Of a stretch of DNA of 64,000 bases, positions 51,535 to 59,252 are shown piece by piece (positions within the stretch are counted from its first letter, which is position 1; each line of letters opens with the position of its first letter). The DNA is from Algoriella xinjiangensis (GTDB lineage: Bacteria > Bacteroidota > Bacteroidia > Flavobacteriales > Weeksellaceae). The position numbers and the translations under genes were made by a program. The notes under the pieces were generated by a model. That model worked only from the letters and a program-made list of their open reading frames with translations. It was not told where the DNA came from and searched no databases. The stretch spans positions 80,351 to 144,350 of the forward strand of contig NZ_FOUZ01000011.1 in assembly GCF_900115015.1 (NCBI RefSeq), read 5' to 3'.

Positions 51535-52602
51535 TTATTTTAATTGTTTATAAAAATATAATTCATGTTTTGGAAATAAATTTGGATAAAAAATCTTTCC
51601 TAAATCATTCAAAATAAAATCAGGACGAATAATTCCTTTTTCAAAATAATCATTTGCACCTTTAGCATTCATTCGGTTCGAATATGCGTAAACATTTCCT
51701 GATTTAAAAGCATCGAACCAAGCATAATTTGGGTAAGAAGCTTTCATTTGTTGCAGATTATCAAAGTTGGTTACATTAATCCAATGCGTTGCCGCTTTTC
51801 CTTTTTTATAGACTTCTTCAAAGGTTAAACTCAAACTATTTTCGCCCGATTTATCGTTAAAAATATAATTTCCTTTCGCATCTTCTATTAATTTTGCTTG
51901 CAACAAATCTTTTGTTGGCGCATACCAAACATCGCCGTACATTGTGTTTGCAAGCGTAGAAACAGTTCCTTTTCCTTGTGTTTGAATAATATTTTTTATC
52001 GAATCGTAACGGTTTTTTACAGTTTCTACATGTTTTGTAGCGACATCATTTTTACCAAATAATTTTCCGAAAATCTTTAAATATTCAACTTGTCCAAGCG
52101 GATTTTGTTCTTTGTATTCGTCCAAATACAAGATTTTTATTCCATTTTGTTCCAATTGCTGATGAAATTTTGCCAAAACAGGGTTAGAACTTGCGATAAT
52201 AAGTTGCGGCTTATTTTTTAAGATAACTTCCGAAAATAATTCGTTATTATTTCCAATGTTCAAAATTGTTTTATTTGCGATTCCTAAAGCTATTTTAGGA
52301 TTATAAACAAAATCTGCATCACTTACACCTTTTAATGTGTTTAAGGCGTTTAAATCGTCTAAATAAGTAATTGCAGAAGCAGTTTCTACCATTACAGTTT
52401 GTATCGGCAACTCTTTTTTATCAAAAGTAACTGTGTTTCCTGAAGATTTTATGGTAATTGAAGTTTCAGTTTCTTGAATTGAGATATTTTTAGCGAATTG
52501 AAATGTTGTGTCTGTAGTTGTATTTTTTTCAATTTCTTTGGTTTGTTTACAAGCGCTAATCGTGATGAATAGAAGTGTGCTTAAAACTATTTTTTTTATC
52601 AT
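51535..52602 (-). CDS. ABC transporter substrate-binding lipoprotein (siderophore/cobalamin class)
   Basis: 355 residues with a signal peptide ending in lipobox ISAC (Cys 18). The mature part has the two-lobe class III binding-protein pattern: VMVETASAITYLDDL, then IASSNPVLAKFHQQLEQNGIKILYLDEY, the long backbone helix region VEYLKIFGKLFGKNDVATK, and TLANTMYGDVWYAP in lobe two. It likely binds a ferric siderophore, haem or cobalamin. Permease and ATPase genes are not nearby, so it must pair with a distant transporter. It is the first gene of a two-gene unit with mepB. Confidence 0.87.
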   Translation of the reverse strand: MIKKIVLSTLLFITISACKQTKEIEKNTTTDTTFQFAKNISIQETETSITIKSSGNTVTFDKKELPIQTVMVETASAITYLDDLNALNTLKGVSDADFVYNPKIALGIANKTILNIGNNNELFSEVILKNKPQLIIASSNPVLAKFHQQLEQNGIKILYLDEYKEQNPLGQVEYLKIFGKLFGKNDVATKHVETVKNRYDSIKNIIQTQGKGTVSTLANTMYGDVWYAPTKDLLQAKLIEDAKGNYIFNDKSGENSLSLTFEEVYKKGKAATHWINVTNFDNLQQMKASYPNYAWFDAFKSGNVYAYSNRMNAKGANDYFEKGIIRPDFILNDLGKIFYPNLFPKHELYFYKQLK

Positions 52603-52744
52603 TTTTTACTTAATTTAGAATTTGCAAGGTAAGAAATCTAAAAAAATGAACGAAATTATTTTTGTAAGCAATTGAATTATTGAAGATTAAATTTAAGTTA
52701 AAAATTTTTGAGCAAATTAATAGGAATTATTGATAAAAGTACCT

Positions 52745-52752
52745 TATATTTG
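52745..52752 (+). promoter_or_regulatory. Promoter core for tRNA-Arg (TATATTTG)
   Basis: TAnnTTTG match 37 bases before the tRNA, in an A/T-rich stretch with runs of A and T upstream that could act as an UP-like element. Confidence 0.5.
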
Positions 52753-52789
52753 CAGTCGAAAATAAGAACAATAGTTTTTACTTTTAAAT

Positions 52790-52863
52790 GGCCGAGTGGC
52801 GCAACTGAATAGCGCACCTGATTACGGCTCAGGAGGTTACAGGTTTGAATCCTGTCTCGGTCA
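52790..52863 (+). tRNA. tRNA-Arg (anticodon ACG)
   Basis: 74-base cloverleaf. Acceptor stem GGCCGAG (52790-52796) pairs with CTCGGTC (52856-52862) with one G-U; D stem GCGC/GCGC with a nine-base loop; anticodon stem CCTGA/TCAGG with loop TTACGGC, giving anticodon ACG; T stem ACAGG/CCTGT with loop TTTGAAT. The 3' CCA is not encoded (ACAAA follows). A TATATTTG promoter core is 37 bases upstream and a GC-rich terminator begins 6 bases downstream, so it is a single-gene transcript. Confidence 0.96.
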
Positions 52864-52869
52864 CAAATT

Positions 52870-52897
52870 GCTCAGCGTCAATCGTTGAGCTTTTTTT
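52870..52897 (+). terminator. Terminator after tRNA-Arg
   Basis: GCTCAGCG (52870-52877), loop TCAAT, CGTTGAGC (52883-52890) with one G-U pair, then T7. Confidence 0.85.
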
Positions 52898-52926
52898 ATG
52901 AATATTAAATTCTATTGTTATTCAAT

Positions 52927-52962
52927 AAAAAAGTCCATCTACATATCGTAAATGGACTTTTT
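52927..52962 (-). terminator. Terminator after der
   Basis: Eleven-base stem (52928-52938 with 52952-52962) with A-run on the left, giving T-run on the minus strand just after the der stop. Confidence 0.75.
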
Positions 52963-52971
52963 GGATTTTTA

Positions 52972-54279
52972 TTATTTCTTTCTGAAGTAAACTTCGATCG
53001 GAACTCCTTCAAAATCAAACTCTTTTCTCAATTGATTTTCGATAAATCGTTTGTAAGGATCTTTTACGTATTGTGGTAAATTACAGAAAAACGCAAATTG
53101 TGGCGTTTTAGTAGGTAATTGTGTCACATACTTAATTTTGATGTATTTTCCTTTGATTGCTGGTGGAGGTGTAATCTCGATAATTGGTAATAAAATTTCG
53201 TTTAATTTACTAGTTTTAATACGACGACTACGGTTCTCATGTACATCTATAAATGTATCAACAGCTTTTAAAACACGTTGTTTAGTTAATGCAGAGATAA
53301 ACAAAACTGGCACGTCTGTAAAAGGCGCAATACGTTTTAGGATTTTATCTTTGTATTCCTTCATGGTATTTGTTTCTTTTTCAAGTAAATCCCATTTGTT
53401 AACTAAGATAACAACTCCTTTTCGGTTACGTTCTGCTAAATAAAGTATATTTAGATCTTGTGCCTCGATACCACGTTCGGCATCAATCATCAAAACACAA
53501 ATATCACATTCCTCTATAGCACGTACAGCACGCATTACAGAATAGAATTCTAAATCTTCGCTAACTTTTCCTTTTTTACGCATTCCGGCAGTATCTACCA
53601 AAACAAACTCGTGTCCGAATTTGTTGTACAATGTTTCGATAGAATCACGTGTTGTACCAGCTATGTCTGTTACAATGTTACGTTCTTCACCTAATAATGC
53701 GTTAATAAAAGTAGATTTTCCAGCATTTGGACGACCTACGATTGTTATTTTTGGTAAACCTTCGAATGGATCTACGTGAACTTCTTCCGAAAAAGTATCC
53801 ACAACAGCATCCAATAATTCACCTGTTCCACTCCCGCTCATTGCAGCGATTGTAAACATATTCTCGAATCCTAAGTTATAAAACTCATACGAATCCTCTA
53901 AATTTTTGTTGGTATCGACCTTATTCACAACTAAGAATGTAGGCTTCTTAGTGCGTCTTAAAAGGTTGCCAACTTCCTTATCCATATCCGTTAATCCAAC
54001 TTGATTATCTACCATGAACAAAATTACATTTGCTTCATCAATAGCTAATTCAACTTGCTTACGGATCTCTTCTTCAAAGGTATCATCAGACCCAACGACA
54101 TACCCACCGGTATCGATAACAGTAAATTCTTTTCCATTCCAATCTGATTTTCCGTAGTGACGATCGCGTGTAACACCTGAAGTGTCATCAACGATAGCTT
54201 GTCTTTTTTGGATCAATCGATTGAAGAAAGTAGATTTACCAACGTTTGGTCTTCCTACAATTGCAACTATATTTGACAT
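52972..54279 (-). CDS. der: Ribosome biogenesis GTPase Der (EngA)
   Basis: 435 residues with two tandem GTPase domains and a C-terminal KH-like domain. First P-loop [14 protein letters not shown] with DTGGY (G3) and NKVD (G4); second P-loop [27 protein letters not shown] and NKWD. The C-terminal domain ends with [17 protein letters not shown] [19 protein letters not shown]. It assists 50S subunit assembly. A minus-strand TACCTTTG core at 54284-54291 directly precedes the ATG, suggesting a nearly leaderless mRNA. A terminator lies at 52927-52962. Confidence 0.97.
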   Translation of the reverse strand: MSNIVAIVGRPNVGKSTFFNRLIQKRQAIVDDTSGVTRDRHYGKSDWNGKEFTVIDTGGYVVGSDDTFEEEIRKQVELAIDEANVILFMVDNQVGLTDMDKEVGNLLRRTKKPTFLVVNKVDTNKNLEDSYEFYNLGFENMFTIAAMSGSGTGELLDAVVDTFSEEVHVDPFEGLPKITIVGRPNAGKSTFINALLGEERNIVTDIAGTTRDSIETLYNKFGHEFVLVDTAGMRKKGKVSEDLEFYSVMRAVRAIEECDICVLMIDAERGIEAQDLNILYLAERNRKGVVILVNKWDLLEKETNTMKEYKDKILKRIAPFTDVPVLFISALTKQRVLKAVDTFIDVHENRSRRIKTSKLNEILLPIIEITPPPAIKGKYIKIKYVTQLPTKTPQFAFFCNLPQYVKDPYKRFIENQLRKEFDFEGVPIEVYFRKK

Positions 54280-54283
54280 TTTG

Positions 54284-54291
54284 CAAAGGTA
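54284..54291 (-). promoter_or_regulatory. Promoter core for der (TACCTTTG, minus strand)
   Basis: Core ends 4 bases before the der ATG, which implies a leaderless or nearly leaderless der transcript. The same TACCTTTGC octamer occurs before queD. Confidence 0.42.
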
Positions 54292-54346
54292 TATATTTTG
54301 GTAAATAGTTTTACATTAATTTTTTGATAGATAAACTATTGTAAAT

Positions 54347-54372
54347 AAAAAAGGTTAGAAATTCATCTAACC
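54347..54372 (-). terminator. Terminator after TagD-like copy 2
   Basis: GGTTAGA (54353-54359) / TCTAACC (54366-54372) with six A before it, a T-run on the minus strand. Confidence 0.72.
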
Positions 54373-54382
54373 AGTCCATTTT

Positions 54383-54811
54383 TTATTTTACAATTTTCAA
54401 AAACTCTTTCTCTGCCACGACTTTTCTTAGTCCTGAACTTGAGAAACGGTGATCTCTAGAGTTGTAATAAAATTCTATTCCTTTTTCTTCGCAGTATTTA
54501 CGACCAGTAAAATCTTGATCTTGGTATTCGATACCTAAAATACGAACATTGATGTTGAATGATCGTAAAATGTCTTCTAAATCTTCTTCGGTTGCGTAAG
54601 GAACGATTTCGTCTACAAACTTGCATCCTTTTAGTTGAATATAGCGTTCTACAACGGTTTGCGTAGGACGGTTTTTTTCTGGACGATCCAATGTTGGATC
54701 AGTTTGTAAGCCGACTATCAAATAATCACATTGCTGTTTTGCATCTTCAAGCATTTTTATATGCCCTGCGTGCAAAAGGTCAAATGCACTAAATGTTATT
54801 CCGATTTTCAT
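54383..54811 (-). CDS. Cytidylyltransferase-like protein (TagD-type), copy 2
   Basis: 142 residues, paralogue of the protein at 28652-29071: the same SAFDLLHAGHIKMLEDA (HxGH), VVERYIQLKGCKFVDEI and C-terminal HRFSSSGLRKVVA are shared over the full length. The GLQTDPTLDRPEKNRPTQ segment is a variant of the other copy's substrate loop. Likely a nucleotidyltransferase for a phosphorylated small molecule; specificity unknown. It is co-transcribed with the mannose-isomerase cupin upstream (23-base gap), and both point away from the polysaccharide locus. Confidence 0.84.
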   Translation of the reverse strand: MKIGITFSAFDLLHAGHIKMLEDAKQQCDYLIVGLQTDPTLDRPEKNRPTQTVVERYIQLKGCKFVDEIVPYATEEDLEDILRSFNINVRILGIEYQDQDFTGRKYCEEKGIEFYYNSRDHRFSSSGLRKVVAEKEFLKIVK

Positions 54812-54834
54812 AGTATGTTTTGGGTTATATTGTC

Positions 54835-55185
54835 TTAATCTTCGCTCGATCGGTTGTAATCGTCTTCAATACGAACAATATCATCTTCTCCAAAATATGT
54901 ACCATGTTGTACTTCGATAAAAATTAATTTCTCTTTACCTATATTTTTTATTCGATGTTTTGCCTGTAAAGGTATTATTACAACTTCTCCTGCATTGTAT
55001 TCGTAATCCTTGTCATTAAGCGTTACCAAAGCTTTTCCTTGTACTATTGTCCAAACTTCAGCGCGCTTATTGTGATATTGATAAGACAAACGTCCATCAA
55101 TATTCACTTCTATTCTTTTTACTTTATATGTATTGGTGTCTTCTAAAACATAGTAAGAACCCCAAGGTCTGTTACCTATTTCCAT
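54835..55185 (-). CDS. Mannose-6-phosphate isomerase, type II cupin (stand-alone)
   Basis: 116-residue cupin equal to the C-terminal isomerase domain of bifunctional ManC/AlgA proteins: RPWGSYYVLEDTNTYKVKRI at the N-terminus, SYQYHNKRAEVWTIVQGKA with the metal-binding His/Glu set, and VVIIPLQAKHRIKNIG. It would make mannose-6-phosphate from fructose-6-phosphate. The matching guanylyltransferase without this domain is encoded 26 kb away at 27559. It overlaps no other gene and is the first of a two-gene minus-strand unit. Confidence 0.87.
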   Translation of the reverse strand: MEIGNRPWGSYYVLEDTNTYKVKRIEVNIDGRLSYQYHNKRAEVWTIVQGKALVTLNDKDYEYNAGEVVIIPLQAKHRIKNIGKEKLIFIEVQHGTYFGEDDIVRIEDDYNRSSED

Positions 55186-55250
55186 TTATATGCAATTTAC
55201 GGAATATTTTATTATCTTATTAACAATTTTTAATGAATGAATTGTTACCA

Positions 55251-55283
55251 AAAAAAAACCTCAAACTAAAAGCTTGAGGTTTT
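55251..55283 (-). terminator. Terminator after tRNA-Phe
   Basis: AAAACCTCAA pairs with TTGAGGTTTT (55274-55283); eight A at the left form the T-run on the minus strand. Confidence 0.78.
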
Positions 55284-55290
55284 ATAAATG

Positions 55291-55363
55291 TGGTGCCTCC
55301 AGGAATCGAACCAGGGACACAAGGATTTTCAGTCCTTTGCTCTACCAACTGAGCTAAGGCACC
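55291..55363 (-). tRNA. tRNA-Phe (anticodon GAA)
   Basis: 73 bases read on the minus strand. Acceptor stem GGTGCCT/AGGCACC, D arm GCTC/GAGC, anticodon stem AAGGA/TCCTT with loop CTGAAAA (anticodon GAA), T stem CCTGG/CCAGG. The 3' CCA is not encoded beyond the discriminator A. A minus-strand TATATTTG core at 55379-55386 precedes it, and a hairpin with an A8 (T8 on the minus strand) at 55251-55283 terminates it. Confidence 0.97.
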
Positions 55364-55378
55364 ATTCATTTTGGATTG

Positions 55379-55386
55379 CAAATATA
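55379..55386 (-). promoter_or_regulatory. Promoter core for tRNA-Phe (TATATTTG, minus strand)
   Basis: Same octamer as before tRNA-Arg, 15 bases before the mature tRNA 5' end on the minus strand. A TTG lies 21 bases further upstream, a bit beyond the usual spacer. Confidence 0.48.
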
Positions 55387-55509
55387 AGGCAGTATTTCTG
55401 TTATTTCCAAAAATATTTTAATTAATTTTATAATTATTTTTTAAACAACTGATTTTTAGAAAGATATTTTCGAGAATGATTTTTGATAGACGTATAAAAA
55501 AACAGATAA

Positions 55510-57006
55510 ATGGATTGGACAACGACACTTTTAGATTGTTGGAATTTTATAAAACAATGGTATTGGATTCCGCTTACATTGCTATACATCATGGTTATTA
55601 TCACCATTTTAATAGAAAATAGGAACCCAACAAAAACAATTGCATGGGTTTTAGTGATTATTTTTTTACCGGTAATCGGAATTGTTATTTATTTCTTTTT
55701 TGGACAAGAATTTAACCGCGAACGGTTTTTTCAACGAATAGATAAACGTCAAAAATTAATTATAAATCAAAAATGGGACGAGATGGAAAGTCTTATTCAA
55801 GATGATTTATCACAAATAGAAACCGAAATAAATTCATTAACTCAAGTTTTTAGGTATTTAAATAATAGTCGAATTGCTCCACCATCCACAAAAAATAAAG
55901 TTAAACTTTTGATTAATGGAGAAGAAAAATTCCCACTGTTTTTAGAAGCTTTACGTTCTGCTCAAGACCATATTCATTTGGAGTATTATATTTTTGAAGA
56001 AGATAAAATTGGAAATGAAGTTATTGAAATTCTAAAAGAAAAAGTAAAAAAAGGCGTAGAAGTTCGTGTTACGGTTGATGATTTTGGTTCGCCAAAAATT
56101 AATAAACATCATAAACGATTTGAAGATGCAGGAATTCAATTTCAGACATTTTTACCCGTTCATTTTTCATCTTTAGCCAATTCAAATTACCGTAATCACC
56201 GCAAAATATTAATTGTTGATGCAAAAATTGCCTTTGTTGGCGGAATTAATATCAGCGATAAATATATCAATCAAAACGGAGAGAAAAGTCCAAATAACGA
56301 AGTGTATTGGCGCGATACATCTGTTATGATTGAAGGCGAAGCTATCAATAGTTTGCAATTGCATTTTTACTTAAATTGGATGATGACTGACGGAAAAGAG
56401 TTTAAAATTTCGAATAGAAAATATTTTTTTAATTCAGAAAATGTTGAGTTTACAAATACTGCAACGGTTAGTTTTGGGCTTACTTCGCCCGGTGATAGCG
56501 TACATTCTGCTATGGAAGCTATGATTTTAGCAATTACTCTTGCAAAGAAAAAAGTACAATTGTGTACACCTTACTTTATTCCAAGTGATGAATTTAAAAC
56601 GGCATTAATGATTGCAGTTTCTGGCGGTGTTGAAGTGGAGTTAATTATTCCTAAAAAAGGAGATTCTACTGTTGTGCAACAAGCGTCTTTGTCGTATCTA
56701 AAGCCTTTGATGAGACGTGGAATTAAGGTCTTTTTGTACGAAAAAGGATTTATTCATGCAAAAACAATTACGATTGATGATGAACTTGCTTTTATTGGAA
56801 CGGTTAATTTAGATTACAGAAGTTTCTTTATTAATTTCGAAATTACGTCTGTTATTCATGATAAAATATTACTGAAACAAATGGCGGAACAATTTATATT
56901 AGACAAAGAAAATTCAGAGATTTTGACAGTTAAAAAATGGGAAGAAAGACCATGGTACAAACGTGCATTTGCTTCAATTTGTAGACTATTAGCACCAATT
57001 TTATAA
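55510..57006 (+). CDS. cls: Cardiolipin synthase
   Basis: 498 residues. Makes cardiolipin from two phosphatidylglycerols at the inner membrane. Two N-terminal TM helices (about 18-35 and 45-63; the PLDNc domain with WVLVIIFLPVIGIVIYFFFG) precede two phospholipase-D HKD motifs: NHRKILIVDAKIAFVGGIN (about residue 238) and HAKTITIDDELAFIGTVN (about residue 417). The C-terminus is short and basic. It is monocistronic with a bidirectional terminator at 57018. Confidence 0.94.
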   Translation: MDWTTTLLDCWNFIKQWYWIPLTLLYIMVIITILIENRNPTKTIAWVLVIIFLPVIGIVIYFFFGQEFNRERFFQRIDKRQKLIINQKWDEMESLIQDDLSQIETEINSLTQVFRYLNNSRIAPPSTKNKVKLLINGEEKFPLFLEALRSAQDHIHLEYYIFEEDKIGNEVIEILKEKVKKGVEVRVTVDDFGSPKINKHHKRFEDAGIQFQTFLPVHFSSLANSNYRNHRKILIVDAKIAFVGGINISDKYINQNGEKSPNNEVYWRDTSVMIEGEAINSLQLHFYLNWMMTDGKEFKISNRKYFFNSENVEFTNTATVSFGLTSPGDSVHSAMEAMILAITLAKKKVQLCTPYFIPSDEFKTALMIAVSGGVEVELIIPKKGDSTVVQQASLSYLKPLMRRGIKVFLYEKGFIHAKTITIDDELAFIGTVNLDYRSFFINFEITSVIHDKILLKQMAEQFILDKENSEILTVKKWEERPWYKRAFASICRLLAPIL

Positions 57007-57017
57007 TATATCCACAA

Positions 57018-57044
57018 AAAAACCACTCATTACGAGTGGTTTTT
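57018..57044. terminator. Bidirectional terminator, cls / HdeD
   Basis: AAAAACCACTC (57018-57028), loop ATTAC region, GAGTGGTTTTT (57034-57044), between convergent genes. Confidence 0.82.
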
Positions 57045-57051
57045 AATTTTT

Positions 57052-57690
57052 CTATTGATTTCTAAAATCTTCAATTTCTTGTTTGATTTGAGCATATCGT
57101 CTTTTCAAATCATCAGATAAATTATCTGGTAAATCTTTAATTCGTTTTAATTGAAATGATAAAAACACAGCGAATAAACCAGAGGTAATTACCGCCATTC
57201 CTAGCCATACAACAGCTGTTAAACCTGCTAGTTGTGGTGTCCAAAGTAATATTATTGCTAAAATTAAACTGATTATAGAGATAAATAAAGAGAAGCCCCA
57301 ATCTTTTACACCATAATTTTTTAAATCGAAAGAATGACTAATTCCCGAAATTGAACGGAATAAGATTAAAAATCCGACATAATAGGCGAAAACTTCTAAA
57401 GAAAGTACAGGATTTACAACTAACAAAAATCCGACAATTGTTGTTACAATTCCGTAAGCTAAAGTCCAGCCCCAACTATCAATTTCGTCTTTGTTCGCAA
57501 TCGAAAAAATGATTTCAGAAATACCTGAAAATAAGAACGAAATACTAAATACTAATGATAAAGCGGCGTAAGAAGCCAATGGATTTACAAAACAATAAAC
57601 CCCTAATCCGATAAATAATAAGCCAATTAATAATAAAATCCACCAATATTTAATGGATTCTTTGATTGATTTGTAGAACGTTCTTGCCAT
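57052..57690 (-). CDS. HdeD family acid-resistance-like membrane protein
   Basis: 212 residues with six TM helices arranged as three pairs of DUF308 repeats: LIGLLFIGLGVYCFVNPLAS, FAYYVGFLILFRSISGISHS and LWTPQLAGLTAVVWLGM are the repeat cores. A short charged tail (about 183-212) is probably a coiled coil in the cytosol. HdeD members occur in stress loci, but a specific function is not known. Single-gene unit. Confidence 0.87.
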   Translation of the reverse strand: MARTFYKSIKESIKYWWILLLIGLLFIGLGVYCFVNPLASYAALSLVFSISFLFSGISEIIFSIANKDEIDSWGWTLAYGIVTTIVGFLLVVNPVLSLEVFAYYVGFLILFRSISGISHSFDLKNYGVKDWGFSLFISIISLILAIILLWTPQLAGLTAVVWLGMAVITSGLFAVFLSFQLKRIKDLPDNLSDDLKRRYAQIKQEIEDFRNQ

Positions 57691-57835
57691 AGTGTAGTGT
57701 TTTTAAATAATTAAAATTAGTATTCTAAATTTATGAATTTTATAAGAATATAGCCACATTATTTGTTAATTTTTAATGAATTAAGATTTATCTAAAAGCA
57801 AAGATTATTCATTGTTTTAAAAATCAAATAACCAT

Positions 57836-57843
57836 TAACTTTG
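57836..57843 (+). promoter_or_regulatory. Promoter core for HMG-CoA synthase (TAACTTTG)
   Basis: Core match 23 bases before the ATG at 57867. A TTG is found 21 bases upstream (57812-57814), slightly too far for a confident full promoter. Confidence 0.42.
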
Positions 57844-57866
57844 ATGTTCGCTTAAAAAATTTAGAG

Positions 57867-59192
57867 ATGAAATACGGAATAGAAGCGGCTTCTATTTATG
57901 TGCCACATATTTATTTGCCAATAAAAGATTTAGCAATTCAAAGAAATATTGACCCTGATAAGTTAGAGTTGGGATTGGGATTAAAAAAAATGGCTGTTTT
58001 AGATGTTCATGAAGATACAGCGACAATTGCCGCAAATGCGTTATTAAAATTGATTGAAAATTTTAAGATTAATCCTTCAGAAATTGGACGTATTTATTTA
58101 GGTACAGAAAGTGCATTAGATGGTGCAAAACCAACGGCAACTTATGCGGTGCAGCTGGTAGAATCTGTTTTGAAAGATCAATTTGGAGATCGACCTTTTA
58201 AGCATACAGACGTTGTGGACATGACATTTGCGTGTATTGGAGGTGTTGATGCGTTGCATAATTCGATAGATTATGTTCGCGTTAATCCAACTCGTAAAGC
58301 GATTGTAATTGCGGCGGATTATGCAAAATATGGATTAGAATCGACGGGCGAATATACGCAAGGTGCGGGTGCTGTAGCGATGTTGGTTTCTAATCAACCA
58401 AATTTAATTGCTTTTGATAATGTTTGGGGAGTTGGAATGGAATCTGTTTTTGACTTTTTTAAACCGCATCAAACTACAAATCAACCCGAAATTTTAAATG
58501 CTTTAGGAACATCTAAAAGTGAGATTGAGCTTTTTTCGGATGAACCTGTTTTCGAAGGTCAATATTCTAACGAATGTTATAAAAATCGTGTGAGAGAAGC
58601 GTATTACGATTTTAAAGAGAAAGCTGATTTTAAAGATAAATTGTACGAAAATTGGCGATATATTGCTTTTCATTTACCGTATGCTTTTCAAGGAAAACGA
58701 ATGTTTTCGGATGTTTTTGCGCTAGAAAATAACCTTGATAATTCGAATGAAAATGTAAAAATAATTTCTAAATCTCCCGAATATAAACAAGTTATTGCCG
58801 AAAAAGTAGAGCCAACGCAACGTGCTTCTTCAGAAATTGGAAATATGTATACAGCTTCAATTTTTACAGCATTTTTATCAGCTTTACAAGTAAGTGCAGA
58901 TGAAGGTGAAGAGTTAGTAGGAAAAACAATTGGTTTTATTGCGTATGGTTCGGGTTCAAAATCAAAAGTATTTCAAGGACATGTTGGTGAAAATTGGCGT
59001 GGCGTAATGGATAAAATTAACTTGTTTGATTCTTTAGAAAAAAGAGAAGCGATTACATTTGGTCAATACCAAGATTTACACAATAAGAAATTAACAACAT
59101 CTATTGATGCGACAAAAGGTTTTGCTTTGACAAGAATAGAAAAGGAAAATCCGGATTTGAGAGGCGCAAGATATTATACCTACAACGGTTAA
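57867..59192 (+). CDS. Hydroxymethylglutaryl-CoA synthase
   Basis: 441 residues of the thiolase superfamily. Condenses acetyl-CoA and acetoacetyl-CoA to HMG-CoA, the entry to the mevalonate pathway used by flavobacteria for isoprenoids. N-terminal YGIEAASIYVPHIYLPIKDL and TESALDGAKPTATY are family marks; the nucleophile is Cys123 in MTFACIGGVDAL, and the His region FHLPYAFQGKRMF and GSGSKSKVF loop follow. A likely promoter core TAACTTTG is at 57836-57843. It is followed by a bidirectional terminator at 59213. Confidence 0.92.
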   Translation: MKYGIEAASIYVPHIYLPIKDLAIQRNIDPDKLELGLGLKKMAVLDVHEDTATIAANALLKLIENFKINPSEIGRIYLGTESALDGAKPTATYAVQLVESVLKDQFGDRPFKHTDVVDMTFACIGGVDALHNSIDYVRVNPTRKAIVIAADYAKYGLESTGEYTQGAGAVAMLVSNQPNLIAFDNVWGVGMESVFDFFKPHQTTNQPEILNALGTSKSEIELFSDEPVFEGQYSNECYKNRVREAYYDFKEKADFKDKLYENWRYIAFHLPYAFQGKRMFSDVFALENNLDNSNENVKIISKSPEYKQVIAEKVEPTQRASSEIGNMYTASIFTAFLSALQVSADEGEELVGKTIGFIAYGSGSKSKVFQGHVGENWRGVMDKINLFDSLEKREAITFGQYQDLHNKKLTTSIDATKGFALTRIEKENPDLRGARYYTYNG

Positions 59193-59212
59193 TGATCAAA
59201 TCAATTAATAAT

Positions 59213-59246
59213 AAAAAAAACCACTTCATTGCGAAGTGGTTTTTTT
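59213..59246. terminator. Bidirectional terminator, HMG-CoA synthase / MATE
   Basis: A8-CCACTTC (59213-59227), loop ATTGC, GAAGTGG-T7 (59233-59246). Confidence 0.85.
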
Positions 59247-59252
59247 ACTATT

